A stretch of DNA of 54,251 bases from Bradyrhizobium sp. 132 (GCF_023074185.1 NZ_JADPKY010000160.1:1-54251), one strand, 5' to 3'; positions 24,257-33,691 are shown, numbered from the stretch's first letter. Notes: generated by a model from the sequence alone, not told the origin. Numbers and translations are program-made.

Positions 24257-26272
24257 CTACAAGCCGAATGGATAAGTGTCGGGCACGCCGGCCTTGGCGT
24301 GCTCCGGTCCTAGCGGCGTAACCGCCGAGGTCTCATCGAACCAGACGAAGGCGTCGAATTGCTGCGGTAGCGAGGCATTGGCGTAGTGGCTCATTAGTTC
24401 GGTATCCGGCCTGTAGATGACGCCGATGAACCGCTCCAGCCGCGGCTCCAGAAGACGGCGCCGGACTGCCTGATCGCGGCCAAGATCGAGTAGGCAGCGT
24501 GGAACATTGGCATCGTGGCAGGCGCGCTCGTAGCTGTCGCGATGCGACGGTCGCACGCGCTTGATTTCCATATCGCCGCCCCAGTCAGAAGCCGCTGCCA
24601 CGGTGCCCGTGTGCGTGCCGAAGCCGATCAGTGCAGCCTCGCCGCCAAATCGCTCTCGGCAGAGCTGGCCAATGTTCAGTTCATCGCGGACGGCGCCCAT
24701 TTCGGTGTGACGGGCATCGCCGATGTGAGAGTTATGTGCCCAGACCACGGCCTTGGATTGTGGCCCGTGCGCGTCAAGCAGATGTCCAAGCGTCTCGAAC
24801 ATGTGCGTGTCGCGCAAGTTCCAGGATTCAGCGCCACCATAGTACATGATCCGATAGTAGCGCTCGGCGGAGGCGATCAGACGTGCGTTCTGCGCGGCAT
24901 CCAGAAAGTCTTCACCGTTCTCAGCAATGTATTCGATCCGCCGTTGCAGCAGCTCCCGACATTGATCGACCACCGCCTTTTCGCACTTGCGGTAGCCTGC
25001 TGTGAGCACCGCTCGGCCGTAAGTGGAGGGTTCTTTCTGCCAGGGCGTGAGGCAAGCATAGCGCTCACGCGCCACGGCCGCAGCTTCAGGATCGACTTTG
25101 TCGAGATATTCGAGAATGGCGGCGATGGAACCGCTCATGTTGTAGAGGTCGAGACCAAAAAAGCCGGCGCGCTGCTCCGGCTTGAGATTGTCATTGTGCT
25201 CCCTCATCCAACCGAGGAACGCATCCACATCGGTGTTGCGCCACATCCAGGTCGGAAAGCGCTGAAATGGCGGCTCCTCTCCAAGACGTGCTGGCCGATG
25301 GCGTACATAGCGGTCGGCGGCGGCCGCATCGGGCCAATCCGCTTCGACGGCAACGATCGTGAAACCATGCTCCTCGACCAGACGCATGGTGATGGCCGCC
25401 CGCGCGCGATAGAACTCGGATGTTCCGTGGCTCGCCTCCCCCAGCAAAACGACGCGGCGATCGGCGAAGCGATCGAAAAATTGTCCGAAAGCGGGGTCGT
25501 CGAGCTTGGGCAGCGGTTCGGCCAGGCCGGCGATCATTTCAGACAAAGTTTGTCCACGTGATTGGTCCTGCGCGCCGCTCGTGGCCGCGCTTCGACCATC
25601 CTCCGCCCAGCCCTGTTCGCCGATCAATGGCACGAACGCGACGGCGCCAAGATTCTCTTCTTCGAATTCGGACCCGCTCTTCCGGGTGAGCTTTATCAGA
25701 GTCTGATAGCGCTCTTCCTCGCCTACCGGAATCACCAGACGGCCACCGATTGCGAGCTGCTCCTTCAGCGCCGAAGGCACCTCGGGTCCGCCAGCCGCGA
25801 CCACGATTGCATCGAACGGCGCGGCCTCGGGCCAACCGCGCGTGCCATCGCCGACGCGCAGTTCGACATTGTCATAACCGAGCTTCTTCAACCGTTGCTG
25901 GGCGGATTTGCCTAACGAAGGGTGGCGCTCAATGGCGCAGACCCGGTTGGCCATCTGACTCAGGACAGCTGCCGCGTAGCCGGAGCCAGCGCCTACTTCG
26001 AGAACGCTGTCGCCGGGCTTTACCTCGGCCGCCTCGATCATCAGCGCGACGATGTAAGGTTGCGAGACGGTCTGACCTTCGCAGATCGGCAGTGGGCAGT
26101 CTTCGTAGGCGAATTCTTCGAAACCGGGTTCGACGAAAACCTCGCGTGGCACACGCCGCAGCGCCTCCAAGACGTGGGTATCCCGCACCCCGCGTCTGGC
26201 AATCTGAATATCAACCATCTGGTCTCGGGCGCGCGCGAGATCAAGCATTGGCTTTACCTCGTCATCCGGCAT
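24257..26272 (-). CDS. Protein-isoaspartate methyltransferase / erythromycin-esterase fusion
   Basis: 671 residues from ATG 26272 (GGAGAG upstream; the longer frame to 26401 adds an unlikely Arg/Cys-rich stretch). Residues about 1-215 are a PCMT domain (QMVDIQIARRGVRDTHVLEA, VLEVGAGSGYAAAVLSQM as the SAM loop, GDGTRGWPEAAPFDAIVVAA). Residues about 245-660 are an erythromycin-esterase-like domain (VVLLGEASHGTSEFYRARAA, IVAVEADWPDAAAADRYVRH, KAVVWAHNSHIGDARHTEMG) with the family's Glu and His residues. PCMT repairs isoaspartyl damage; the esterase-like domain hydrolyses macrolide lactones in some members, but most are uncharacterised. Fusion suggests a repair or detoxification role rather than antibiotic resistance (inference). 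Confidence 0.9.
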   Translation of the reverse strand: MPDDEVKPMLDLARARDQMVDIQIARRGVRDTHVLEALRRVPREVFVEPGFEEFAYEDCPLPICEGQTVSQPYIVALMIEAAEVKPGDSVLEVGAGSGYAAAVLSQMANRVCAIERHPSLGKSAQQRLKKLGYDNVELRVGDGTRGWPEAAPFDAIVVAAGGPEVPSALKEQLAIGGRLVIPVGEEERYQTLIKLTRKSGSEFEEENLGAVAFVPLIGEQGWAEDGRSAATSGAQDQSRGQTLSEMIAGLAEPLPKLDDPAFGQFFDRFADRRVVLLGEASHGTSEFYRARAAITMRLVEEHGFTIVAVEADWPDAAAADRYVRHRPARLGEEPPFQRFPTWMWRNTDVDAFLGWMREHNDNLKPEQRAGFFGLDLYNMSGSIAAILEYLDKVDPEAAAVARERYACLTPWQKEPSTYGRAVLTAGYRKCEKAVVDQCRELLQRRIEYIAENGEDFLDAAQNARLIASAERYYRIMYYGGAESWNLRDTHMFETLGHLLDAHGPQSKAVVWAHNSHIGDARHTEMGAVRDELNIGQLCRERFGGEAALIGFGTHTGTVAAASDWGGDMEIKRVRPSHRDSYERACHDANVPRCLLDLGRDQAVRRRLLEPRLERFIGVIYRPDTELMSHYANASLPQQFDAFVWFDETSAVTPLGPEHAKAGVPDTYPFGL

Positions 26273-26606
26273 GGGTGTGCTCTCCACCCGGACGAAATTC
26301 CGCGCAGAGCATCGCCGGCGTCCTTGCGGTCGCGGCTGAGTGCAGCGACAATTTCGTCGAACCAAATATTGGTCGTCTGCAGTGTCTGTGGACGACATCA
26401 AGGCCAGTTGCGCTCATCGCAGCCTCGATCTTTAGCGTCATGACGGAACGCGTCCTTCAAAACTTCGTTCCAGAGCGTCGATCTATTGGCGGATCCCGGT
26501 GCGACGCGGAAAACGACTTATCCAAAAAACTGGTGTGAACCGGAACTACCACGCCGGCTAGAGGGTTCGTTTTGAAGGTCGCAACAAGCAGCAAAGGAGT
26601 TGCAGA
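26273..26606. other. Divergent promoter region
   Basis: About 330 bases between the divergent fusion gene and the small exported protein. No additional gene and no copy of the 17-bp regulon motif. Confidence 0.5.
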
Positions 26607-26933
26607 ATGGCAAGAGTGAGCAAGCTCTCAATTGCCGGCTTGGCGATAGTCGGCTTGTTTGGCCTCGGCGCCACCAGTGCGTCCGCGCAGGCCATCTATG
26701 TGGATCCTTATATCCAGCCCTATCCTGTCGTCGTAGCCCCGGGCAGCGCTTATGTCGCACCGGCGCCGATCGTGCGCGAGCGCACCGTCGTGGTGGGCCG
26801 CCCTGGGTACACCCGGCTTCCAGCATATTCGTATCGCGCGCCGATAGTGCCGTACGGCTATGGAGGCTACCACCCCGGATACAGCTACGCGGGATATGAC
26901 TACGCGACGGATGTGATCGCCTCCGATTGGTGA
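26607..26933 (+). CDS. Small exported Tyr/Pro-rich protein
   Basis: 108 residues from ATG 26607 (AAAGGAG upstream). Leader ends GATSASAQA; the mature part is rich in Tyr, Pro and Val (YVDPYIQPYPVVVAPGSAYV, PYGYGGYHPGYSYAGYDYAT). Low-complexity exported proteins of this type are common in rhizobia and have no known function. Followed by an intrinsic-type terminator. Confidence 0.75.
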   Translation: MARVSKLSIAGLAIVGLFGLGATSASAQAIYVDPYIQPYPVVVAPGSAYVAPAPIVRERTVVVGRPGYTRLPAYSYRAPIVPYGYGGYHPGYSYAGYDYATDVIASDW

Positions 26934-26958
26934 ACCGGATCCGCGGCTACATACAGCA

Positions 26959-26980
26959 TGGCCCCGCCGAGGCGGGGCCA
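26959..26980 (+). terminator. Terminator of the exported protein gene
   Basis: Perfect TGGCCCCGCC/GGCGGGGCCA stem with a two-base loop followed by TTTC, 25 bases after the stop codon. Confidence 0.8.
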
Positions 26981-27175
26981 TTTCACCAGGCGGTTTCTTT
27001 GCTCGCTGCTGCAGATGCACGAGCGCACATTCTCCCGAAACAAGACGCTGACGATTCGTTGCCGACGTTTCAGCGGTACGGCGCGATCGGATTGCTATCA
27101 TCTGGCTTGGCCAAGAGCGTGCGGGTTCCGAGCCAAGCCAAAAATGTGGCAGAGGCTTGAAGCGGTAAATCGGGA

Positions 27176-27231
27176 GGCTACTTTTTGGATCAGCAAATCA
27201 ACTTCCGCGTTGGTATGCGGAGGAAGTAGCC
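27176..27231 (+). promoter_or_regulatory. Candidate structured 5' leader of the Hsp20 gene
   Basis: GGCTACTT (27176-27183) is a perfect inverse of AAGTAGCC (27224-27231). Inside, CTTCC (27202-27206) can instead pair with GGAAG (27222-27226), overlapping the same AAG, so two helices exclude each other. The ribosome site GAGGGAGG follows at about 27237. Alphaproteobacterial small heat-shock genes often carry ROSE RNA thermometers. This leader does not show a ROSE consensus I can confirm, so thermosensing is a hypothesis. Confidence 0.4.
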
Positions 27232-27250
27232 TGGTTGAGGGAGGATCATC

Positions 27251-27757
27251 ATGTCCATCAAGGATCTCGTTCCATGGAATAGTAGGAGTCGCGAGGTTTG
27301 TCTCCCGCGCAGTACGGACGTGCATCCATTCTATACGTCGCAGCGCGAAATCAATCATATGTTCGACGATGCGTTTCGCGGGTTCGATCTAGCGCCATTC
27401 GGACTAACCTCCTGGTCGGCGGATGGGCCGGGCTGGCCTCAGATCGACATTGACGAAACGGACAAAGAGCTGCGTATCACTGCTGAACTGCCTGGTCTCG
27501 AGGAGAAGGACGTCAGTCTGCAAATTGCAAATGGCGTTCTCTCGATCTCCGGTGAGAAGAAATCGGAGTCGGTAGATAAGGATCGGCGTTTCAGTGAACG
27601 GTACTACGGCCGCTTCGAGCGGCGCATTCCGCTACAGGACGTCAATGAGGATGAAGTCTCAGCCGCGTTCAAGAATGGCGTACTGACAATTACGGCGCCA
27701 AAATCCGCGGAAGCGAAGCGCAACGTTCGCCGCATCGCTATAAATCGCAACGGCTGA
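27251..27757 (+). CDS. Small heat-shock protein (Hsp20 family)
   Basis: 168 residues with an alpha-crystallin domain at about 60-165: WPQIDIDETDKELRITAELP, GLEEKDVSLQIANGVLSISG, FERRIPLQDVNEDEVSAAFK and NGVLTITAPK. The ATP-independent holdase keeps unfolding proteins soluble in the cytoplasm. The C-terminus (VRRIAINRNG) contains I-A-I, the I-x-I tail motif used in oligomer assembly. GGGAGG lies upstream of ATG. CTTGAA at 27156-27161 could be a sigma-32-type -35 element, with a poor -10. Confidence 0.92.
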   Translation: MSIKDLVPWNSRSREVCLPRSTDVHPFYTSQREINHMFDDAFRGFDLAPFGLTSWSADGPGWPQIDIDETDKELRITAELPGLEEKDVSLQIANGVLSISGEKKSESVDKDRRFSERYYGRFERRIPLQDVNEDEVSAAFKNGVLTITAPKSAEAKRNVRRIAINRNG

Positions 27758-27844
27758 CGTACTCGTTTGCCCGCGAGAGTCTCGCCGAGTTGGGGGCTCG
27801 GCGTGACGATGGGAATTTGCGCCGGCCGCGGGTGACGAGCCATT

Positions 27845-28307
27845 AGTATCGCGCCTGACTTTATCGCTGAAAGAAGCCGGGATGCCGGGCGCCAACAGCC
27901 TGATGCAGCAGGACCGCTTCGACGCCTTCGTCCGCGAGTTCAATGCCGAACGGCCGCATGACGCGCTGGGAATGAAATGCCCCGCCGAACTCTATCGCGC
28001 CTCACCACGCCGTTACGATGGCTTGCCCGAGTTGATCTATCCGTTCCACGATCGCGAGGTTCTCGTGACCGCTTGCGGGCGCCTTTGCCTGCATCGCAAG
28101 CGAATCAACATCTCGACCGTGCTGGCCGGCCAGAAACTCGGCATCAAGGAGGTCGACGACGGCATTTGGCTCGTCAGCTTCATGCACTATGATTTGGGAT
28201 ATTTCGACCTGGAGCAGAAAACCCTGCAACCCCTCGACAACCCGTTCGGCACGAGGTTGTCACCCATGTCTTAGGGACGACCTGTTACCGATGTCTCCGG
28301 GCTGGAC
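27845..28307 (+). mobile_element. 3' remnant of an IS481-like transposase
   Basis: From about 27858 the plus strand reads the C-terminal part of an integrase-core transposase: LSLKEAG, QQDRFDAFVREFNAERPHDA, LGMKCPAELYRASPRRYDGL, INISTVLAGQKLGIKEVDDG, SFMHYDLGYFDLEQKTLQPL, stop at 28274. The N-terminal DDE part is missing, so it cannot function. The following TGTTACCGATGTCTCCGG (28281-28298) resembles the terminal repeat of this IS type. Confidence 0.78.
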
Positions 28308-28531
28308 ACAAGGCCGTTGGTAGCGGGAGACCGCTACATGGCTAAACCCACTATTGTGGAGGCGCTATTCTCTTACAGGAGGGCAGCTTAACTCCCGACG
28401 TCGCGCCTTCATAGCCCGCCAGGAGCCGCCGTTCTTACGCGGTCCTCGCACGCCCGTGCGTTGACATAAAATTTACGATTCGGACGGAGCCGCTGATTAA
28501 GAGGCGTGTGATTTCGCAGCAAGATCAATCG

Positions 28532-28598
28532 TCATTCCGACAAACGTTTCGTCCCACCTGCATTGAACCCGCAATAGGTTTTCTCTTTGTCGGAATGA
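28532..28598. repeat. 13-bp perfect inverted repeat
   Basis: TCATTCCGACAAA (28532-28544) and TTTGTCGGAATGA (28586-28598) enclose 41 bases. Arms this long are unlikely by chance. They could be ends of a miniature element or a hairpin. Confidence 0.8.
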
Positions 28599-28780
28599 GC
28601 CGTCTCGTACACCGAGGGCAATAACCTCGCGATCCACCTGGCCTGCGCAGGTTCAATTCCCGGAGACGCAAACACCGATACCAACACGCTTCAAGTCCCG
28701 ATCTGAGCGAGGCACCTCCCTACGTCCCGAACGTAAGTAGCGATCGAAAAGATCAACGAAAACAGTGAGCTTTGGGCGGG

Positions 28781-28827
28781 ATTGACCACCTTTATCGCCG
28801 TTTGTTCACGGGGTTTCGGTGGTCAAT
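28781..28827. repeat. 10-bp perfect inverted repeat
   Basis: ATTGACCACC (28781-28790) and GGTGGTCAAT (28818-28827) enclose 27 bases. GGTGGTC occurs again at 28829, so the right arm is partly duplicated. Confidence 0.75.
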
Positions 28828-29655
28828 CGGTGGTCGAGTGCATCGACTAACTGTCGGAGCCCGCCTGAGGAAGCGGCAGAGACCATAGCGGATCCGCCGC
28901 ACCCACCATTCGTTGCCAAAGGACGGCGGAGCTGGATTTCAGGAAGCTCCTCTGCTCGAGGTGCCCAGGGGCGGACTGGACATCAATCCATCAAACTACA
29001 GCCGAGCCACTCCTGCCCACTCGTCACGCCGCACCGCCGGGCGGCACAACGTCGCTACCCAATACGGATTCTGTCTGCGGGAAGACGGTACAGGCCAAAC
29101 GGACGAACGGCGGGTGGCCCCGTCTTGGTGAAGGCGAACTTTCTGCGCGCCTCGACTTCTTTAGAGATGCGCGGTCCAGGCGCCCCATCGTGAACGAACT
29201 TAGAGCGTTCGCCCAATTGAATGAGCTCCTTGGGACCAGCGATCGAGCGCGTGCCATTGAGGAATCCAGAGGTGTGCGCATTGGCAATGTCCAAAAACTA
29301 GTCGGATCACGATCATCAGTCTCTGCGGTAAAGGCGCGCGAGGTCAGGCGTACCATGGCGCGATCTGCTGGAGAGCTTTGGGCCTTACTCCTCTTTCGAG
29401 CCCACCGAACAATGCAACAACGACCGTTCCGAATGATCGAGAACGTACCGCGCTGAATCCAACGCCGCTATGCGCCCGAGAGCAAACGTCAATCGCCACA
29501 ACAGCTACGTCCGTTAACCCCGGCAGAAGCTCCACTGATCCAAGCGGAGATTCTGTTCAGACAAACGGGACCAGCTCTGAGAGCGGTTTTTGCTATGTTC
29601 ATGCCTCGATAATTTGGAGCTTCTCAACCACTCTCGCAAGAGTGCTGGCGGCCCA

Positions 29656-30078
29656 CTATTTCGTGGCTACACCGGACCCGGACAGAGCGGTCTCCAGACA
29701 GTGAATCAGAGCCGGCGTCGAAAACGGCTTCGCGAGAAAGCAGATGGCGCCGGCCTTCAGCGCGCGCTCGCGCACCGCGGCGTCGTCTGGAAAGGCCGTC
29801 ACGAAAATGAAAGGCGTGTGGTGGCCCAGGCCGCGAATATGCACCAACAGATCGACACCACTCATGGCCGACATCTGCACATCCGCGATGACGCAGGACG
29901 TCGTCTTCAGTTCTGCCGACTGGAGAAATTCGCGAGCGGAGCCAAAGATGGAGACAGCGTATCCCCGCGACGTCAGGAGATTATTCGTTGCAAGGCGGAC
30001 TGATGGATCGTCGTCAATGACGGAAATGACCGAGGGGGCTGACAAGATGATCGCTCCTGATCGGGGGCTGCCGATCAT
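29656..30078 (-). CDS. Single-domain response regulator
   Basis: 140 residues, one receiver domain with acidic pocket IDDDPS (20-25) and phosphoacceptor Asp66 in CVIADVQMS. The conserved Thr/Ser is in FVTAFP and the Lys in FLAKPFS. No output domain. It follows the FixJ-like regulator gene by 52 nt in the same direction and is probably its cotranscribed phosphate sink or modulator. Confidence 0.85.
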   Translation of the reverse strand: MIGSPRSGAIILSAPSVISVIDDDPSVRLATNNLLTSRGYAVSIFGSAREFLQSAELKTTSCVIADVQMSAMSGVDLLVHIRGLGHHTPFIFVTAFPDDAAVRERALKAGAICFLAKPFSTPALIHCLETALSGSGVATK

Positions 30079-30130
30079 GGTGCAGCGCCCACCGGAAACT
30101 GGGCCCTCGTAGCAAGCTTGAAAAGCATAC

Positions 30131-30802
30131 TTAGGTTTGCACGTTTCCCCCTGGGCGTGGGATTCCGAGCGCCTCGGTCATTCTGACGAGATCGGCCAAT
30201 GACTTGGCGCCCATTTTCCGCATGATCTGTCCGCGATAGATCTTGACGGTAATCTCTGCCAATCCAAGCTCGGCGGCGACTTGCTTGTTCATCAGGCCGG
30301 ACGCAACCAGGGCGAGGATGTCGCGCTGGCGCGCGGTCAGACCCTCGAAACGGGACCGCACTCCTGCGACCGACTTCTCGGCATTGCGCCGCCTGCGATC
30401 TCGATCGATGGCAGCCTGAACCGCATCCAGCATGTCCTGGTCGCGCACCGGCTTGGTCAGAAAATCGATGGCGCCGCTCTTCATGGCCCTGACAGTCATG
30501 GGAATATCGCCATGGCCGGTGATGAAGATAATGGGCGTGCGAATGTTGGCCTTCGCGAGGTCCGTCTGGAGGTCGAAGCCGCTCGAGCCCGGCAGCCGGA
30601 TGTCGAGCACAAGGCAACTGGGGACCACCGGCGGCTTGGCTTCCATGACCTCCGCCGCTGAGCCGAAGGCCTCGACCCTGAGGCCGACCGATTGAAAAAG
30701 ATTGGTGAGCGCACGCCGCATCGACGGATCGTCATCGACGATCAGGACGATCGGATCGTCGGCACTCGCCTGTGCCTGCATCGGCTTGGCGTGGTCCGTC
30801 AC
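30131..30802 (-). CDS. FixJ-type response regulator (receiver + LuxR HTH)
   Basis: 223 residues: receiver domain 17-135 (LIVDDDPSMRRALTNLFQSV, Asp67 in LVLDIRLPGSSGFDLQ, FITGHGDIPMTVRAMKSGAI, FLTKP) and a LuxR/GerE helix-turn-helix 150-210 (LTARQRDILALVASGLMNKQ, VAAELGLAEITVKIYRGQIM). GTG 30802 overlaps the kinase stop as GTGA, so the two are translationally coupled and this is the cognate regulator. The GHGDIPM stretch is typical of FixJ/NodW-type regulators. Confidence 0.92.
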   Translation of the reverse strand: MTDHAKPMQAQASADDPIVLIVDDDPSMRRALTNLFQSVGLRVEAFGSAAEVMEAKPPVVPSCLVLDIRLPGSSGFDLQTDLAKANIRTPIIFITGHGDIPMTVRAMKSGAIDFLTKPVRDQDMLDAVQAAIDRDRRRRNAEKSVAGVRSRFEGLTARQRDILALVASGLMNKQVAAELGLAEITVKIYRGQIMRKMGAKSLADLVRMTEALGIPRPGGNVQT

Positions 30803-33234
30803 GACGTGTCCTTGTGTGGGAAGGGCAGGGCAATCTGGAACGTTGCGCCGCTCCCCTCATTGGGAAGGGCCGAAAGCCGGCCGGCGTGAGCCTCGATGAT
30901 CGATCGGCAGATAGATAGTCCCATGCCCAGGCCGCTCGACTTTGTGGTGAAGAACGGCGTGAAGATGTGGTCTGTCACGTCGCAGCCAAGGCCGACACCG
31001 CGATCTCTCACGGTGAGGAGCAGGTGGCGGTCGCCGTCCTCGCCAGCCTGACTGGAGCGGATCGCCAACTCGCGCGGACGGTCAACATTGGCTTGCATGG
31101 CTTCGATCCCGTTCACGACAAGGTTGATCAGCACCTGCTGGAGCTGGATCCGATCGCCGCAAATCTTGGGCAGGCCGGACGACAACTCCATTCGCACCGA
31201 CACGGCATTTGTAGCGAGCTCGCGCCGAACGAAGGCTATCACCTCCCTGACAACCTGATTGATGTCGAGCGCAACCATCTCGATTTCGGTCTTCTTCGCG
31301 AGCGCCCGAATCCGGCGGATCACCTCGCTAGCCCGATTGGCGTCCTCGACAATCCATTCCACGGAACGTCGCGCAGCATCCAGATTGGCCGGGTCGCGAC
31401 CGAGCCAGCTGATACAGGCGTCCGCATTGGAGATCACGGCGGCAAGAGGCTGGTTGATTTCGTGGGCTATCGAGGCGGTGAGTTCGCCGAGCGTCGTGAT
31501 GCGTGTGACATGGGCGAGCTCGGCTTGCGCTTTGCGTAGCGCTTCTTCAGCCTGCTCGGCGCGGATAGCCGCCGTCACATCGCTGCTGACGCCCCGATAT
31601 CCGAGAAAATGGCCGTCCGCATCATGTAAGGGCTTGCCGCTGGTGCGCACGTAAATTGGAGATCCATTGCGATCCCTGCCGCGGTAAACCAGATCGCGGA
31701 ACGGGAGGTGGGCGTCGAGCGTCGCGCGATGCTGCTCCCACTTTCCCGGCTCAAGCTCAACGTCGGGCGGAATGTCCCAACGGCTCAGGCCAATCAAGCC
31801 CGTCGGCGTAGCACTGGCCGTATCGGCGTGTTCCGATATCTGCGTGATACGATGATCCGACCCGGTCTCCCAAAACCAGTCAGATGCCGTTTCAGCATAG
31901 TCCCGGAACCGCTGCTCGGATGTCTTGAGTTCATCAAATGCCCTTTGCAGCGCTTCTTTTGCAGCGATCTGCTCGGTGACATCCACGTGGGTACCGATGA
32001 TCTCCATCACTTCGCCGTCGCTGTTGACGATGGGATGTCCCTCGGTATGGACTCGTCGTATCGAGCCGTCCGGGCGCGCAATGCAAAAGTCAACTTCAAA
32101 GGGTTCCTTTCGCCGGACGGCCCGACGTTCCACCTCGACGATCCGTTGGAAATCCTCAGGGAGGATGCGTTGCTGGAAAGCCCGCGCCGGTACTTCGATC
32201 GGGCCTGGGTCAAATCCGAACAGGCGGTAGAGTTCAGCCGATCGGTAGGCAAACTCCTGACGACGCACATCCCAGGCCCAGCTGCTTGTATGGCTGAGCC
32301 GCTGTGCCTCGGCCAAATAGGCCTCGCTGCGGCGCAGCCTCTGTTCCGCCTCTTTTGCAACCGTGACATCGGTGACAGCCCCGACAAATTCGATGAGCCC
32401 GGATCCATGTCTGACCGCGCGTGCTACGGAATGGAGATATTTGACTGATCCGTCAGGCATCAGCAGGCGATATTCATGGTCGAAATCCGCTGCTCGGCGG
32501 GCGGCTCGATCGAGGGTCTTGCTGACCGCAGCGCGATCTTCCGGATGGATGCGCTGGACAACAAAATCCAAGGTCGGCTTCACCGCCAGGTCGCATTGGA
32601 AGATGCGAAAGGTTTCCCTTGACCAGACGATCGCGCCTGTTGCGATGTTCAGGCCGAAGCTGCCGGTGCGGCTCAGTTCCTGGGCCTGGGCGAGGTAGGC
32701 CTCGCTCTGGCGTAGCGCATCCTCCGCCTCCTTGCGCTGGGTAATGTTTTCGCAGGCGACCAGCACGATCGGCGTACCGTCGCCGCGCAGCATCGCCTTG
32801 GCGTTTTCACGGACCCAAAGGACCGATCCGTCCTTCCGGAACTTGCGAATCTCCCAAGTATGCGACTGGTGCAGGGTTTCCAGGGACAATGCTACACATC
32901 GGCGAACAAAGTCGTGGTCCTCCTCGAAGAAGACGTTGAGCACGGACTGGCCAATCAGCTCGGCCGCGGTGTAGCCCAGCTGTGCGGCGCCGAATGTATT
33001 GACGTTGAGCACCGTTCCGGCCCGATCGACCATGAAGTACATGACCGGATTGTGCTCGAACACCTCGCGCCACTGCTTCACGGCGTCGCGTAGATCGAGG
33101 ATGTCTTGCCGCGAGTCATCTCCGACAGCGGGCCTGTCCTTCTCGCCGTTGCCGAAAGATCGAAGTGCCGCGAGGCCGCCGAGCAGCAATTGTGCGGCCG
33201 AATTCCCGAATTTCGCGATTTGGCCAGGCATCAT
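30799..33234 (-). CDS. Four-PAS sensor histidine kinase
   Basis: 811 residues from ATG 33234 (an upstream TTG at 33309 adds an improbable Cys-rich start). Four PAS domains follow in order at about 50-170, 180-295, 305-425 and 440-560, with PAC linkers (EVDFCIARPDGSIRRVHTEG, VYRGRDRNGSPIYVRTSGKP). A HisKA region has H591 in SIAHEINQPLAAV, and the ATPase domain has QQVLINLVVNGIEAM (N box) and GLGMGLSICRSIIEAHAG (G2). No membrane segment is evident, so it probably senses a cytoplasmic or redox signal. FixL-type heme PAS is possible for one domain, but no diagnostic His could be assigned. Confidence 0.9.
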   Translation of the reverse strand: MMPGQIAKFGNSAAQLLLGGLAALRSFGNGEKDRPAVGDDSRQDILDLRDAVKQWREVFEHNPVMYFMVDRAGTVLNVNTFGAAQLGYTAAELIGQSVLNVFFEEDHDFVRRCVALSLETLHQSHTWEIRKFRKDGSVLWVRENAKAMLRGDGTPIVLVACENITQRKEAEDALRQSEAYLAQAQELSRTGSFGLNIATGAIVWSRETFRIFQCDLAVKPTLDFVVQRIHPEDRAAVSKTLDRAARRAADFDHEYRLLMPDGSVKYLHSVARAVRHGSGLIEFVGAVTDVTVAKEAEQRLRRSEAYLAEAQRLSHTSSWAWDVRRQEFAYRSAELYRLFGFDPGPIEVPARAFQQRILPEDFQRIVEVERRAVRRKEPFEVDFCIARPDGSIRRVHTEGHPIVNSDGEVMEIIGTHVDVTEQIAAKEALQRAFDELKTSEQRFRDYAETASDWFWETGSDHRITQISEHADTASATPTGLIGLSRWDIPPDVELEPGKWEQHRATLDAHLPFRDLVYRGRDRNGSPIYVRTSGKPLHDADGHFLGYRGVSSDVTAAIRAEQAEEALRKAQAELAHVTRITTLGELTASIAHEINQPLAAVISNADACISWLGRDPANLDAARRSVEWIVEDANRASEVIRRIRALAKKTEIEMVALDINQVVREVIAFVRRELATNAVSVRMELSSGLPKICGDRIQLQQVLINLVVNGIEAMQANVDRPRELAIRSSQAGEDGDRHLLLTVRDRGVGLGCDVTDHIFTPFFTTKSSGLGMGLSICRSIIEAHAGRLSALPNEGSGATFQIALPFPHKDTS

Positions 33235-33691
33235 CGCAGGCGTCCCGGCTCGCTGGGGCCGCAGCAAGTAGAGCACTTTGCAGCAAGGGGAGCAATTCCC
33301 TCCGACCAAGTTAGAACTCCGCGCCGAAATTCGCGGTGGCCGTGCAGCCTGCCGGCCTTGCGCCGTCTCGTTGCGAAGGTGCGGCGGGGTCCGAAACTAC
33401 GGGACAAACTTACGTATAGCTCGCGCATCCCAAGTCATAGCGCACATTTACCTCCGTACAGTTGAGCGGTCCGTTGCGGGCGGATTAGTCTCATAACCAA
33501 TCGAGGGGACGCGATGTGCAAGGCACAAGCCGGCAATTAGCTCGATGTGCTGCTTACAGCTCTGCGTCCGTTGCCCGACTTGCCGCATGAATGGCTGATC
33601 ACGATTAATAGGCTGCATTTCACGAACGGAGCGTGGATGGCTCTGCGTCAGCGTACGAGCGAATCCACGGCCATGAAGCCGGGAGAGTATG
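33235..33691. other. Gap between divergent units
   Basis: About 450 bases upstream of the kinase and the small Cys-rich gene. I see no gene or terminator. Confidence 0.45.

Larger units (their letters stand above)
28308..29655. other. 1.3-kb gene-empty island with inverted repeats
   Basis: Short frames on both strands (for instance 29190-29456 plus, 29024-29356 minus) have no ribosome site or recognisable domain. The interval holds two long perfect inverted repeats at 28532-28598 and 28781-28827. It lies between the IS481 remnant and the response-regulator genes and is probably degenerated mobile or intergenic DNA. Confidence 0.5.

Noticed and set aside
28640..28675. tRNA-like segment with GGTTCAATTCC
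   Set aside because: It resembles a T-loop, but the flanking stem does not pair and no acceptor or anticodon arm can be built.
31884..31900. Near-copy of the 17-bp motif (ATGCCGTTTCAGCATAG)
   Set aside because: It lies within the PAS kinase coding region, in codons for a conserved PAS segment, far from any promoter.
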